Assembly (NCBI GenBank): GCA_947044365.1 | Contig: OX345646.1 | Coordinates: 3,480,827 to 3,544,826, forward strand | Direction: 5' to 3' | Source of the DNA: Petrosia ficiformis | Taxonomy: Eukaryota; Porifera; Demospongiae; Haplosclerida; Petrosiidae | Length of the DNA stretch: 64,000 bases | In this document: positions 23,317 through 34,696 of the stretch, piece after piece | Layout of the letters: every line of letters begins with the position of its first letter | How positions within the stretch are numbered: the stretch's first letter is position 1 | The notes under the pieces: model-generated | Told to the model about the DNA's origin: nothing | Seen by the model: only the letters and a program-made list of their open reading frames with translations | Databases searched by the model: none | Made by a program: the position numbers and the translations under genes

Positions 23317-23367
23317 GGACAATTATCTCCAGCCACCTTGTCACATGTACAGTAGCATTGTAAATTG
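23317..23367 (+). CDS. Possible last exon of the small unknown gene (copy 1)
   Basis: A strong acceptor TTGTCTTCCCAG is followed in phase 0 by DNYLQPPCHMYSSIVN and TGA. In the paralogue at 56,674 a short indel changes the ending to DNYLQPPY and a stop. With the two exons upstream this gives a predicted protein of about 86 residues. Confidence 0.35.
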
Positions 23368-23813
23368 ATTGATCTAGTTTGGGTTTCTGGAATGCCTCAA
23401 GAATGACACTATGGTTATTAATTACTACAATACTATTAATTTCACTTGAGAATTAAAAACATTAATTAATGTTAGATAATAATAATATTATTAATTGTCC
23501 TAGACTATCAAAATTTTGTCCATGTTGACAACTGATATCTACATTTAGTTTCAATCCTGGTAATATCAATTGTAAGTAGTAGGCTTGTCATGTACATTGT
23601 ATGGAGGTACTTGTTTTCTCTATGTTATATACATACTGTATATATTAATTAAGGCTTCAATGAATAGGGGTTTTAAAAATCAAAAAACATATTTTATCTA
23701 GCAAATTAATATTCAAATACTCTCTTGTTGTTTATTTCTATTGAATTATATGTACAGTAGCTTATCATTTTGTAAGTAACTACTATATAACCATAACCTC
23801 AGTGGATTGATGA

Positions 23814-24445
23814 TCATAATGGGTATTACCCAAGCCTTGGGTAATGAGGGATGACGCCTCCTAGCCTAAAGGGTCCACTTTGGAAATTGTGGTCTTTCCG
23901 GTCTTGTGTATATAAGTTGTGGTCTTTCCGGTCTTGTGTATATAAGTTGTGGTTAGTCATTCCCATCAAATAGTCCCAGTTTGATGGGCACTCTTTTTTT
24001 TAAGGAGGCAGCATGGCTTAGTGGTTGGAGCTTGAGCCTCCTGATCTAAGGGTCTGTGGTTCGAGTCCAGCTGCGGTCGTGTTGTTTCCTGAAAGGAGAG
24101 TGTCTGTCTTTCTGTGGACTTCGTCGCCAAGTTATATACATACTGTATATATTAAATTAATAGTGGTTTTATCAAGGATTATATGTACATTAGCTTATCA
24201 ATTTACTGTAAGTAACTACTATATAACTGTAACCTTAGTGGATTGATGAGGGAACATATATACATGTATAGGCACAGTTACATACATAGATACAAAATGT
24301 ACAAACACTATAAATAGATACATACATGTAGTTCTACATACACTATAGATAGATACATTGATCTACATACACTATAGATAGATACATAGATCGATAGACA
24401 CGTGTGAAGTAGGCGTTGAGGCGTTATGTGACCACATTGTAAACA
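23814..24445 (+). other. Composite repeat region with tRNA-like SINE
   Basis: At 23,814 the homology with copy C ends. What follows is: a direct repeat (two copies of TGTGGTCTTTCCGGTCTTGT plus TATATAAG, 23,889-23,949); a small hairpin (CCCATCAAA...TTTGATGGG); a tRNA-like SINE head at 24,006-24,078; a second copy of the 23,625-23,813 sequence; and a short run of the CACTATAGATAGATACAT array. Confidence 0.6.
24006..24078 (+). repeat. tRNA-derived SINE-like sequence
   Basis: It has A-box like TGGCTTAGTGGTTGGAGC and a consensus B-box GGTTCGAGTCC about 40 bases downstream, as in an RNA polymerase III internal promoter. Acceptor and T stems pair poorly, so a SINE is more likely than a real tRNA gene. 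Confidence 0.6.
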
Positions 24446-24448
24446 AAG

Positions 24449-24655
24449 ATGGATGATGCAGCAACCACACCATCACGGATCCCATCTGTGCAGCATTCGC
24501 CTCATTTATCAAGTCATGTGGCTGGTTCTACAATTAGGGAAGGTGATATTCCACTGTCAAAGGTTCTTAAAACTTCAGGATTTGTGGCATCTCTCCGGAA
24601 TGTTGCGAAGGAATCTGGCGATCGAGGAATAGTTGGATTTCGCTTTGTGAGGTAA
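24449..24655 (+). CDS. Uncertain reading frame, duplicated inverted at 59.1-59.4 kb
   Basis: A 68-codon frame starts with a good context (AAAGATGG). It reads MDDAATTPSRIPSVQHS, then GDIPLSKVLKTSGFVASLRN, and ends at GTGAG|GTAAGG, so it could be a first exon. The opposite strand (24,747 down to 24,514) is also open, with an acidic stretch EDSDFEIDSDDEADLEQSE and FATFRRDATNPEVLRTFDSG. Both readings have relatives at 58,980-59,460. The differences between copies do not favour either strand, so this may be a transposon fragment rather than a gene. Confidence 0.3.
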   Translation: MDDAATTPSRIPSVQHSPHLSSHVAGSTIREGDIPLSKVLKTSGFVASLRNVAKESGDRGIVGFRFVR

Positions 24656-25059
24656 GGTAGCTCGGACTGCTCCAAGTCAGCTTCATCGTCACTGTCGATC
24701 TCAAAATCACTGTCTTCGTATAGAATATCTCTCTCGAGCTTCAGCATGTAAGCATATCACACTATTCACGTGATTATTAAACATGCTTGGGCTTTGTGCA
24801 CCGCCTTGTGGTCTAGCACGTACTTTTCACCATCTTCTCAACTCAAGTGCTTTTAGCAGGGTTGTGCTATAAGTACGATACTCTCCCTCTCTTATTATAT
24901 ACTCTTGATATTATTCAGTATGATAAACTTACAGATACAAATATATTTGTATCAGTATCATATACATGTACTTGTTATAGGTATTATATATTTACATGTA
25001 CATTAGTGGGTGGTTTAATACTATACATATCGCCACACCCCCTATGATAATTTTATTCA

Positions 25060-26320
25060 CACAATCTTCTGTTATTCCCTCTCCTCTGTCAGATAACATT
25101 CCTGTACTAAACCCTGATAATGGAATAAAAAATACCATATAGTACATGTATATATAGTATGGCATGATTGAACGAATATTCTAATATTCAAATGTTTGTT
25201 TGAACATCGAATGTTTGAACGACAATTTCAAATAATTGAGCATGGGCGTGGTCTCAATAATTACATTCCAATGTGGTTTTGCATTTCCAGCTTAAAGGAT
25301 AGGTCTGTAAAGCAGAAAATGAAATGTTGCAGGAGTTGATAGGTTTGACTATTTTTGCTAAAAGGCACTTCATATTTTGTGTGGTTTCTAACTTACCTTG
25401 GCCATAGTATGAAATTCAATTATAAGTCGCTCGTAGATGTGGCCAGCTGGAACCTGAAAACTTTTTTTAAAGCTTGTAGACTTGTCCAGCTCAATATAAA
25501 ATATTATATCTATACTTTACCAAGAAATAGGGAAAATTTCAACTCTGTTTTCAACAGATGGGTGTTAACTGTATCGATTTCATTCGTCTTGTAACATCTA
25601 CAACCTTCATCAACTGAAATTTCATGCAGTAGTAGGACTAATGTCTGTTATTATATAGATGAAATTTTGATACAGCGCTAGGTAATCTTTTGAAAGAAGT
25701 GAATGTTGAACTTTATGCACGCTACACCTATACATGTACATGTAGGTATACGCATATCTTTTGATTAATAATACTGCCATGAAGAGGCGCTCATAAGCTC
25801 CTGATAATACTGATGTGTCAACCCTTGATTAAGCATTGCTGTAAGTACTACCTGTCATGAAAAGTCTGATGTGTGGCATTTTTTGAGAAAAGTGGACCCA
25901 GGGTTGCTACTGGTAAAGTCTGTAAGAAAGAATATGCTTACCATGGTGGGACAAGTAATTTAAGGGAAAATTTCACTTGTATTCACCCATTTTCAATGAT
26001 GATACATGTAGTAATTGGAAATTAGAATGTTCGTTCTTTCAATAGAGAGAACATTTGTTTTAGTATATTTCCCATTCATTCATGCCCTAATATACAGTAT
26101 CTGTATTGTACAGTGTATAGTAGTGTACATACTGTACATGTATATGAACACATGTAAATGTATATGCCCTATGTTATGCATATTGTATATGTACATCATG
26201 TACATGAAAAAGCTACATATACACATGTATGTATTGTACAATGTATAGTAATGTACATCGTATACATGTATAAACACATGTACATGTATATGTACATGTA
26301 CATGTTCGTGTATAAGCAGT
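25060..26320 (+). repeat. Duplicated segment (partner 62,330-63,350)
   Basis: Landmarks shared in order: GTTGCAGGAGTTGATA, ACTAACCTTGGCCAT-like text, CGCTCATAAGCTCCTGATAA, the BED-finger frame, and a TACATGTA-rich tail with long alternating ATGTAC runs. The frames of 64-77 codons in the tail only follow the repeat. Confidence 0.8.
25813..26025 (+). pseudogene. Frameshifted BED-finger fragment
   Basis: It matches the open frame at 62,930. The phrases EKSDVWHF and, in another frame, a CxxC region and TSNLRENF are recognisable. A base missing in the T-run after GTGGCA, and loss of the ATG (CCTTGATTAAGC instead of ATGTCATTAAGC), show it is broken. Confidence 0.7.
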
Positions 26321-26329
26321 GTGTTATGC

Positions 26330-27650
26330 TATATCTATTTACATTTACCTAGAGACTCTGATCACTTACTCTGTAAATGTTCTTAATGTATGCTATATTT
26401 ATAACTAGCATTACCATTTCATTCTGGCTATATAGACATGTGAATAGGACTGTTTATATACATGTAAGATAAACTGGGTTTTATCTGAATGCTTTGTTAG
26501 GGAGAGAAAAGAATCAATCATGTGAAGCACACTGCTCCGTGGGAGTATGGGTACTCCCAAAAAAATTCATAAATTTAGACCCTCTGTTGTTGCTTCTATT
26601 GGATTCTGGAGCCATTGAAGACTTCTAGATGAGATGTTGTTGCATATAAATTTGGTCTGAAATCTAGTGGGCGGGGATATCCCTTCCCCTTCCATCTGTA
26701 CGAAACCCTTGTAAACTGTGGAGGTGCTATAAATAGTGCTACATGCTTCATGTAAGCTTGAGTCTTTGTTAAACTCCTGATTTACAGTGCCTAAAGACTA
26801 TCGAAAATATTTATAACAAAGAAAAACAGTCCAACACAATAAGCAGTAATGAAACTATACAATTGAGCAACACCACATGTATACCACTGTGTGGTTTATT
26901 TGTATTCAAAGTAGTTATTTGAAATGAATTATGATACATGATATAATGAGGACAGGTAGTTAGTCTGGTTGTGAGTGATGATAGTTGATTGTTGATTGTT
27001 ATATAAGACTATCATCATGATATATAATGTACATGTTACATTGTATATGAAGAAGAAATCATTGATTCTGTTATTCTTAATTTGTTCAATATAAATACTT
27101 TGGTTACTTCTACTTGTAATCATTATTATGTGTTTTCTGCAACAGTAAATGGTCTAGGAATATAAATACTAATTGAAAAATAATGAGTATAGTTCATGTT
27201 ACTATAGTGAACCGATATTGTTAAATTCCACTTACAGACTCACATGATTATTATAAACTAGTAGTAGTAAATGAGTAGAGAGGAGATGAAAGAGGAGATG
27301 AAAGAAGAGATATATTGTACAAGTATGTCTCCAAATCATCAAATAAATCAGTACTCATATCAGGTGTTAAAGAAGTGGAGTCAAGTTCTTGATATCACCA
27401 TCTATTTCCATTTCAGTTGTTGTATATATGTACATGAATCCTCAGAAATGACTATTATCAAGATAATTATGATTATGAATATGAGTCCATGTAAATTATG
27501 TTTACTGTTTTGACTGTTAAGTGTTTGTATATAAACATTTCTCAAATGTGTATTTACTATTGTGATTATCAAGTGTTTGTATATAAACATTTCTTAAGTG
27601 CATTTAAATTGGTATTTACTGTTATGAGTGTTAAGTGTCTGTATAATAAT
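26330..27650. other. Spacer, no supported gene
   Basis: AT-rich. A plus-strand frame at 27,271-27,513 starts MSREEMKEEMKEEI after a CTTACAG site, but has no partner exon or conservation in this window. I see nothing else. Confidence 0.4.
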
Positions 27651-27651
27651 T

Positions 27652-27990
27652 TGCACTAGTGAGTATTATATACATGTACATACATTAACTACACTAGTGA
27701 GTATTATATACATGTACATACATTAACTACACTAGTGAGTATTATATACATGTACATACATTAACTACACTAGTGAGTATTATATACATGTACATACATT
27801 AACTACACTAGTGAGTATTATATACATGTACATACATTAACTACACTAGTGAATATTATATACATGTACATAAATTAACTACACTAGTGAGTATTATATA
27901 CATGTACATACATTAATTATACTAGTGAGTATTACATACATAACTAGTATTATATACATGTACATACATTAACTAGTATTATATACATGT
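27652..27990 (+). repeat. Minisatellite, 38-bp unit, about 8 copies
   Basis: Units contain CACTAGTGAGTATTATATAC, ATGTACATACATTAACTA in order. The first six or seven are almost identical, and later ones are degenerate or shortened. Confidence 0.95.
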
Positions 27991-27999
27991 ACATGTTAC

Positions 28000-28980
28000 T
28001 ACATATACACTAATCAGAATTGCATACATTTTACAAATATACTAACAGGGATTTTTAATGAATTTATGAAAGGTAGGTGAAATAATTAAAGGTGGTTGGC
28101 AAACAGTCTGGATAGCATGGAAAATGTTGATTTAGGACCCTTAAAAAGGGTAATGTAGTAATTTACTTTTTATAATACAACTAAATTAACAATTAATTCT
28201 TTTTAATCATAGATTAACAACAAAGATGACATTGAGAATAGCAAGATGGTGGACTCATCAAACTGTGTAATTACAAAACTGTAAATGAATATTATTTTTT
28301 TATTCTTTGAAGCCAATATCATTAATTTAAAACTGATTCTAAACTATTTTGAAAAATGCAATATTATAGGTTTTCATCATTTAATTATTCAGAATAATTA
28401 TGATGTCATATGATATAAATTACATGTCACTTGTACTAAAATGATTATTTTTGGAAAGTCAATGAAAGTGTGTGTGGTTTTGAATAGGTCATCAGTGTAG
28501 GAGTGTTCACAAATGAAGAACAGTCAATTTGCCAGTGGGGTAGAAACAGCCAGTCATGCAGGATATTGTTCAATAAATCAAATGAATATCCAACTGAACT
28601 GTATGTACACACATTATGAGAAGCAGGTCCAGCTGCAGAAGTTAAGTGGGCTAACCCCAAATTATCATTTTCATTCCACTAATACTAGTTTAATTGTATA
28701 TATATATATGCTCCCTTTTTCATACACCCCTATAGCTATATATATATCGCACATCTTCTCTCCTCATCCCACCAGCTACCAGTACATTCAGTTAAAGAAA
28801 TTGTTTTTTGAGAAAATAAAATACAAATCAAATCAGAAATTTAATAAAATAAAAATAAAATTACGAAATAAAAATATTTCATGATTGCTAATATTAATTC
28901 TACTAACAGTATGTAAATATACTCTTCATTCAGTTTCAATATTATTTGTTGATTATTGACAGTAAGTTACATCAATCACT
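28000..28980. other. 3' flank of the copy B gene
   Basis: It includes the region after the TGA at 28,981, in which no textbook AATAAA was located with confidence. A piece at 28,535-28,600 (GTAGAAACAGCCAGTCATGC) is related to the TIR element at 58,130-58,290. Confidence 0.45.
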
Positions 28981-28988
28981 TCATAATC
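28981..28988 (-). CDS. Terminal exon (stop) of copy B
   Basis: Acceptor TCTTATACAG is followed by GATTATGA. In the incoming phase 1 this adds Gly-Leu and a TGA stop. The sum of the last four exons is divisible by three, which supports the model. Confidence 0.6.
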
Positions 28989-29081
28989 CTGTATAAGAGA
29001 AAAGATAATAATACATACAGTATTTGGTGTTTCAAACTAACATAACATGTACACATACATATACACAATAATAATACTCAC

Positions 29082-29453
29082 CTGATAATTGTTTCAACAT
29101 GTCATCAGCAATTCTTGTTAATCCTGCATTTTGCTGTATCTTTAATACCTCACAGAACTTTACTAATATATCTGGTGTGTTGAAGACTTTCAGAGATCTG
29201 TAAACTTCATCTACTAGCTTGCTGGCTTTCTCTAGTCGAGATAGGCTTGGAGTGGTTAGTACATTATCTTTGACTGGATAAGGAATAAGATCAGCTGACC
29301 ACAAGTCAGTGGCTAACTTGCTAGTATCGGAAATAATACCTAGTAATTCTGAGGTATGCTTCTTGAGTATAATATGAGGATATATGTCTTTTTTAGGTAA
29401 CGAGTTGATGTCAGAAGTGGTAGTGACTTTGAGTGGTGTGGTTAACACAGGAA
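29082..29453 (-). CDS. CARD/death-fold C-terminal exon of copy B
   Basis: A 372-nt exon, acceptor TTTGTGCAG and donor CAG|GTGAGT, phase 1 on both sides. After a short Thr/Ser-rich linker it encodes a helical domain of about 95 residues: LKKHTSELLGIISDTSKLAT, DLWSADLIPYPVKD, KASKLVDEVYRSLKV, LVKFCEVLKI, IADDMLKQLSG. The spacing of hydrophobic positions and motifs such as LW/FS..LIP and KASKLVDEV fit a CARD-like death-fold domain, a homotypic adaptor used in innate immune and apoptosis signalling. The assignment is by pattern only. A DEATH or other death-fold domain is the alternative. Confidence 0.75.
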
Positions 29454-29513
29454 CTGCACAAAGAAAGTTGAATGCTATAATTATGCTATAATTATGAATT
29501 ACCAGTATAGTAC

Positions 29514-29594
29514 CTGTAGTGTGTGGTGTTGTATGAGAGGATGTTAAATGGGGAGAGTTTGTTCCTCTGTCTCTTTGAAGAGGATCACGTGTTC
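29514..29594 (-). CDS. Linker exon of copy B
   Basis: An 81-nt exon, phase 1 on both sides, between ATAACTAG and CAG|GTACTA. It encodes a polar Ser/Thr/His-rich linker (GTRDPLQRDRGTNS, then SSHTTPHTT) joining the COR part to the CARD-like domain. It could be skipped without changing frame. Confidence 0.7.
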
Positions 29595-30126
29595 CTAGTT
29601 ATACAAATACACAATTAATATTACATGATAGCAAATATTGTAGTATTCTAAGTATAATTAACAATGATATTGATTTAGTACATATAAAATGCATTGTTAC
29701 TATCACATATATTACACTAAGAGAGTTGAAGAAAGTCATATAGTAATATACACGTACATGTACATACACTAGCTGAAAGTCCAAACTAATTCCCAGTTAA
29801 CTGGTCTTACTATTACAACCTCAAAGAACAGCATGCAAGATTATATACTAATCATGAGTCTTGCATAAGCTAGTGGTATCATCACATATAATGCTTTGTC
29901 ATATGATTATTCTTTCCTATGAAGATAATAATCTCAAGAAGTGTACACTATATATGATCCTTTTCTACAAGAATAAAGAAAATAAACATCATTTTATCCT
30001 TGTATGCTCTTCTGTCTAACGTAGATGTAATAGACCATAACTTATAATTGGATAATTTATAATTTATTATGCTATTCATTAACCACATGGCATAATTATT
30101 ACTAACACATTATTAGTGAAACTTAC

Positions 30127-30577
30127 CATGATCATCAGTGTAGGGTGAAAACCAGGCAAGGTGTCGCTCATCAGTCAATTTGACAGGAGGAAGCTTCTTC
30201 TGTTCTGTGCATGTAGCAACCATTATCCCATCTACGTATGATAGCTTAGCAGGATGTACAGGAACTGATTTGTCATGTTTATTCTGACATCGTAGGGTGG
30301 GAACAACGTCTGCAACAGAACTATCATAATGTAATGTATCAGCACATGTAGGTAGGACATCCTTTATTGATTGAAGTAACTTTCTGCAATGACTTCCAGG
30401 TAATCCAGTGTAGTACAGCTCCAGCCAATCGTAGCTATCCACTAGGACAACAGATCCATTCATGTCATCACAATCCAGATGTATTGCATATCTAAGCTGT
30501 TGTACTGAAGAGTCTAAAAACATCTTTGGGGCATTTTCTTTCCCCATGAGAGCAACTGCTAAAGCAAGGAATAGGCC
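30127..30577 (-). CDS. COR-B exon of copy B
   Basis: A 451-nt exon with acceptor CTCTTACACAG and donor CATG|GTAAGT, phase 0 in, phase 1 out. It begins GLFLALAVALMGKENAP, the segment that follows the COR core in invertebrate Roc-COR proteins. It continues with NGSVVLVDSYDWLELYYTG and ends near HPAKLSYVDG and RHLAWFSPYTDDHG, which also match that family's C-terminal part (HPA, a Cys-containing strand, then a tryptophan near the end). It likely packs against the GTPase and mediates dimerisation. Confidence 0.85.
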
Positions 30578-30918
30578 CTGTGTAAGAGAGAATGGTTAAA
30601 CAAACATTGGAAGGAATTAATAATAATTTTATGTACAATGTAGTTCACAAAATTCCATTAAAAATCTAAAGGGTCGTGTTACTTTTAATCTTGGCATTTC
30701 TTTACTACCTCAATATAACTATACCACTCATAAAAGGTATTATCACATCATATGTCTGCTGAAAGTTTGTAGTGCAAGCCTAATCAACCTCTTTCTCTAT
30801 AATCTTATAATAAATCTGAACCACTTATACAATAAGATTCGTATAGCCCATGTGATTAAAACATGCCTAAGGGTATGAAGAATTGAATAATGAAGTACAT
30901 TGTAAGAGACAATTTTAC

Positions 30919-32603
30919 CTGTGGTATCATCTTGTTCTTAAAGAGTAGAACCAGAGGTTCACAGGTTTGAGTGAGTTCTCTCTTTTCTTCTTCGGAGAGA
31001 TGAAGAGGGGGTAGAGCTGATGGAAGGAAATAACGAATAGGAGCGGAAGACTTCTTGATTGGAGCAATGATGAATAAATACTGGAGGAGTTGAATGAGGT
31101 GATCATTTGTGAAGAGGTCGGGTATGAACTCAAGAGACAAGTATCGAAGTAACTCCTCTGAAAACAGTCCTTCACGACGTAGCTTTCTCTGCATGTCGGG
31201 TGGAAGGATGACACCTTTGGCGAGTAATTCTTGTGGATAGTCAACAAAAGACACTCTAACAAGTGAAGTGACCATGTCCAGAAGATACTGTGGGTTAGTA
31301 AACACGAGATGAGGGAGAACATGGAAATAGAGGAACAAGCTAAGTGAGTTCAAATATTCAATACACTGGTAAACCTCTTGCTTCCCCATTCCTAGTTTGA
31401 TACCAATCTGTTCACAGGTATCCAATGTCACCATACCATGTGCTACTTTTAGTGACTCTTCTTTCACCTTAACCTCAAACATGTACCACCGTATAGGAAT
31501 TTTGATTGGAATAGGCTCGTTGCTACAAGTGATACGATGACGAATCTGTGATGAAATTTTTTCACGACTCCACCAGCACATATTATCGACAGGGAAGATA
31601 AGTTCCTCGTTGTGTTCATTATAGAACACAAGATGCTCTTTGTATTCTCTCAACGCATGAACCAACTGTCGATTCTTTTCTGCAAGTGATTCAATAGATT
31701 TTAAGAAGCCCTTGATACCATGTGTATGATCATGATATGTGCCGATTAGAAGGAACAAAGGCTTTATTTCTATTAATCTCTTGCTCAATGTGTATTTTGA
31801 AGAGACAATAGAACGTACAAATGATTGAATGAGTTGTATATATGTCATTTGTAGTACTGCAGGTTGAGTCAACTCTTTACCATTGATAGAGTAGGCAAAA
31901 GTGGGTTTATCATTGAGACGTTGTGTTAATTTCAAGACAATGATATTGATTACATTGCCATGAATGAAGACTCGTGATATATCAGCAAATTGTGGTTGTC
32001 CACCACTATCCAAAACATTGATCCAGGTAGATTGATAGAGAGCACCTGATGTTTTACCTTGTGCTAACGATTGGAGAACTTCTTGAGGGAAGTGCGAAGG
32101 GTCTGGAATTAATTTGGAACGAACATCCTCATTATCCATATCTGTATGAGCAGGAGTAGACGTAATGTCTTCTACTGTTGTTGGTGAAAGTGAAAGGATG
32201 GCTTGACGTTTATATATTTCACCTTCTCCCTTAATACATGATGGATTATCCCCAACTACAGATGTAATCTGAGCTATACTGGTTTGTTGATGACTGGAGA
32301 TTGGTGCGATCTCTTCCCTATCAAAGGAACCAAGCAATCGAGCTGCTTCTGCCATCATTAGCTTCAACTCTGGAATGCCAATTGTACTCCATACATTCCC
32401 TTCATCATGAGCAGCTACTCTTTGAATGGCACGTATTGGACGATTACCTATTGGTGTACTGTGGTGATGCTTAGGAGGTTTCCAATTAAACAGGAGGTGT
32501 AAGAACGATGTCTTCCCTGCTGCAGGAGGACCCATGATTGCAATCCTCAGGATATTAATATTGACCCAGCCTTCTTGCATTGCATGGGTGAAAATGTTTT
32601 TGT
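30919..32603 (-). CDS. Roc-like GTPase plus COR-A exon of copy B (intact)
   Basis: This exon is open over its full 1,685 nt, with acceptor TCTTTTCCAG and donor CAG|GTAAAA, phase 1 in, phase 0 out. Numbered from the ATG at 32,580: P-loop GPPAAGKTS 17-25; G3 DSGGQPQF 191-198; G4-like GTYHD 280-284, in place of the usual THKD. Between P-loop and G3 lies a long Ser/Thr/acidic insertion (about 85-175). From about 365 the COR winged helix follows (IPIRWYMFEVKVKEES, LGMGKQEVYQCIEYLNSLSL, LVFTNPQYLLDMVTSLVRV). Roc-COR proteins are large, dimeric, signalling GTPases. Absence of a canonical NKxD/THKD suggests weakened guanine specificity. NACHT-type ATPases are the alternative, but the COR context argues for Roc. 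Confidence 0.9.
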
Positions 32604-33935
32604 CTGGAAAAGAAATGGATATTTAAAGTGAATGATTTAATTACTCTTATATTGCAATCTGTTGTACATTAATATTTCTTCCTGTCTATCTACATGGAAA
32701 ATCATGTGATCATTAAGGTAGTACAGAGGAAAAAACACACATCACAACACATGTACCACCACACACAAAATATACATATAATTATAGTATGTAATTCATA
32801 TCTGTAAAATATAATTTTAAAATAATTTAAAAACCCACAAAGACTTACAAATAACTGCAGAATATTTAAAAGCTACAGTGGCTTATAAAGTTTAACAGAT
32901 GTGATGGCTAAGAAAAGTTAACAGCTGTAATGAGTTAGAAATTAGAATGAAGATTTAGGAACAGCTACAATGGCTTAGAGAGGAATAGAGCACTCAATGC
33001 CCAGTCTTAAGACTTGTGAATAGTGGGTGAAAATTGTACAAGAAAAGATCTCAAAATCCTCATGTTACTTTCATGAATATGTACTGATGATATTACCCCT
33101 TAAGACTACATTGAATACAAAAGGCTTTAGCTATAATCAAAAGGCTTTAGCTATAATATACATGTATATTAGTTTAGACACATTAGTATTAATACTGAAG
33201 ACTCATTTTTTCCTCTGAAATGGAGAATGAAAACACTCATTTTCACTCTCATTTTACTATATTCAAGTACATTTATTCCCATCTCATGTAGCATAAGGAT
33301 CCTTAGACTCTCTAGATATATACATGAATACATATATCCCATGAGATTAGTACTATTTTGAATTGGGATGACCCTATAATACTTTTATTATCATGGACAA
33401 AGTACCTCTTTCAGATTTCAGACCCATATTAATACACATGAATAATACACAAACAGAAGTAGATGAAGCAGGTTGATACATTTAATTAGTTAAAGGTGAT
33501 CATGTATGCTTCTTGAAATTCTATGCATCCAGAGTGACTGAAAAGATGATCTAAAAAGCGCAAATATTTTAGCTCCTAGATTATTCATTAGGGTGTGGCT
33601 AAATGTGTACTTGTTTAATATTATACATATTCTCAATGTTACTTCCTTTCAATTATTTGTCGGCTAATATTATACATTCAAGTCGCTATGAGTGTCATGA
33701 GTAAAGAAGGGGGTGCAAATGCGCCCTCTGGATCTGACACTATAACAATTTCATGTACATGTGTACATATACTATGGATAATGTGTTGTATCCACAAACT
33801 ACACAGAATAAAAGTAATTTAAAATATTTCATGTGACAATTGGGATTGTACTACCTATTGTATCAATTCATGTGTTCATATACAGGTATGTATTTAGTAT
33901 GTATGTGATGATATGAATGATTAAAACGAACTGAC
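32604..33935 (-). other. Intron of copy B
   Basis: Counterpart of 1,811-3,126. No coding signal. Confidence 0.7.
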
Positions 33936-33999
33936 CTGCTTCAATAAATACTGCTCTCATCTCTGGTGTATCTGCTTTGTGACGAGCAGTAAAACCAAA
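33936..33999 (-). CDS. Last, partial ankyrin-type exon (copy B)
   Basis: A 64-nt exon, phase 0 in, phase 1 out. It reads FGFTARHKADTPEMRAVFIE and ends in a split codon completed by the GTPase exon (Asp). Compared with copy A, TPRQC has become TARHK, so five of the early residues differ within a very similar segment. Confidence 0.8.
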
Positions 34000-34696
34000 C
34001 TATAGTATAGAATAGTTAATTATGCAGTTTATAATAATGATAATAATTATCCAGGATAGTATGGGTTTAGCTACACCATTTTTCCTGCTCTAATTTAACT
34101 TCAATAGTGTGTGTTTGGCTATGTATACCATAATTCTAATTATACAAAATATTTACATTTTATTATGGTTATCCTTACACAGGGGTAGTCACTTTTATGA
34201 TTCAATACTATGCACTGTAACTACACTAATTACACATGTATTCATTATTATGTCTACAAAACCAATTACAAGTATAGAATATACAGTATGTATACAAGGT
34301 TTTCATTATTACTAGTGAAGAATAATAATAATAATGATCTTCTAATTACTCCTCAGTAAGTTTTACACTTCATAATCATAAAACTGTGAATACTTTTATT
34401 TCATTATGGGATATCCTCTGAGACATACATGTACAACATAGAATACATGTTAGCAAAAATATCCTTGAGCTTGTATTGTTATAATTATACTAATCCTCTA
34501 ACACATATATTATAATGCTCAACCACAGAACACTATATGATGATACCGTTGTCATGTGTCTAGTGTATAAAGGATATGTTGTTCAAGTGAACATGACAAT
34601 GTAGATATAATTATACATATCAAACCATACTGTGAAATAAATATGATTCACAGTATATACCTGAAGATTCAATGAGTTGTACAAAGAAAATAGATA

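Noticed and set aside
24006..24078. Functional tRNA gene
   Set aside because: A- and B-boxes are present but acceptor and T stems do not pair; a tRNA-derived SINE fits better.
26015..26352. Several Met/Tyr-rich frames of 64-77 codons
   Set aside because: They read the TACATGTA/ATGTAC repeat in several phases on both strands.
27652..27990. Possible CRISPR array
   Set aside because: Units are contiguous with no unique spacers, and the sequence is animal nuclear DNA; it is a minisatellite.
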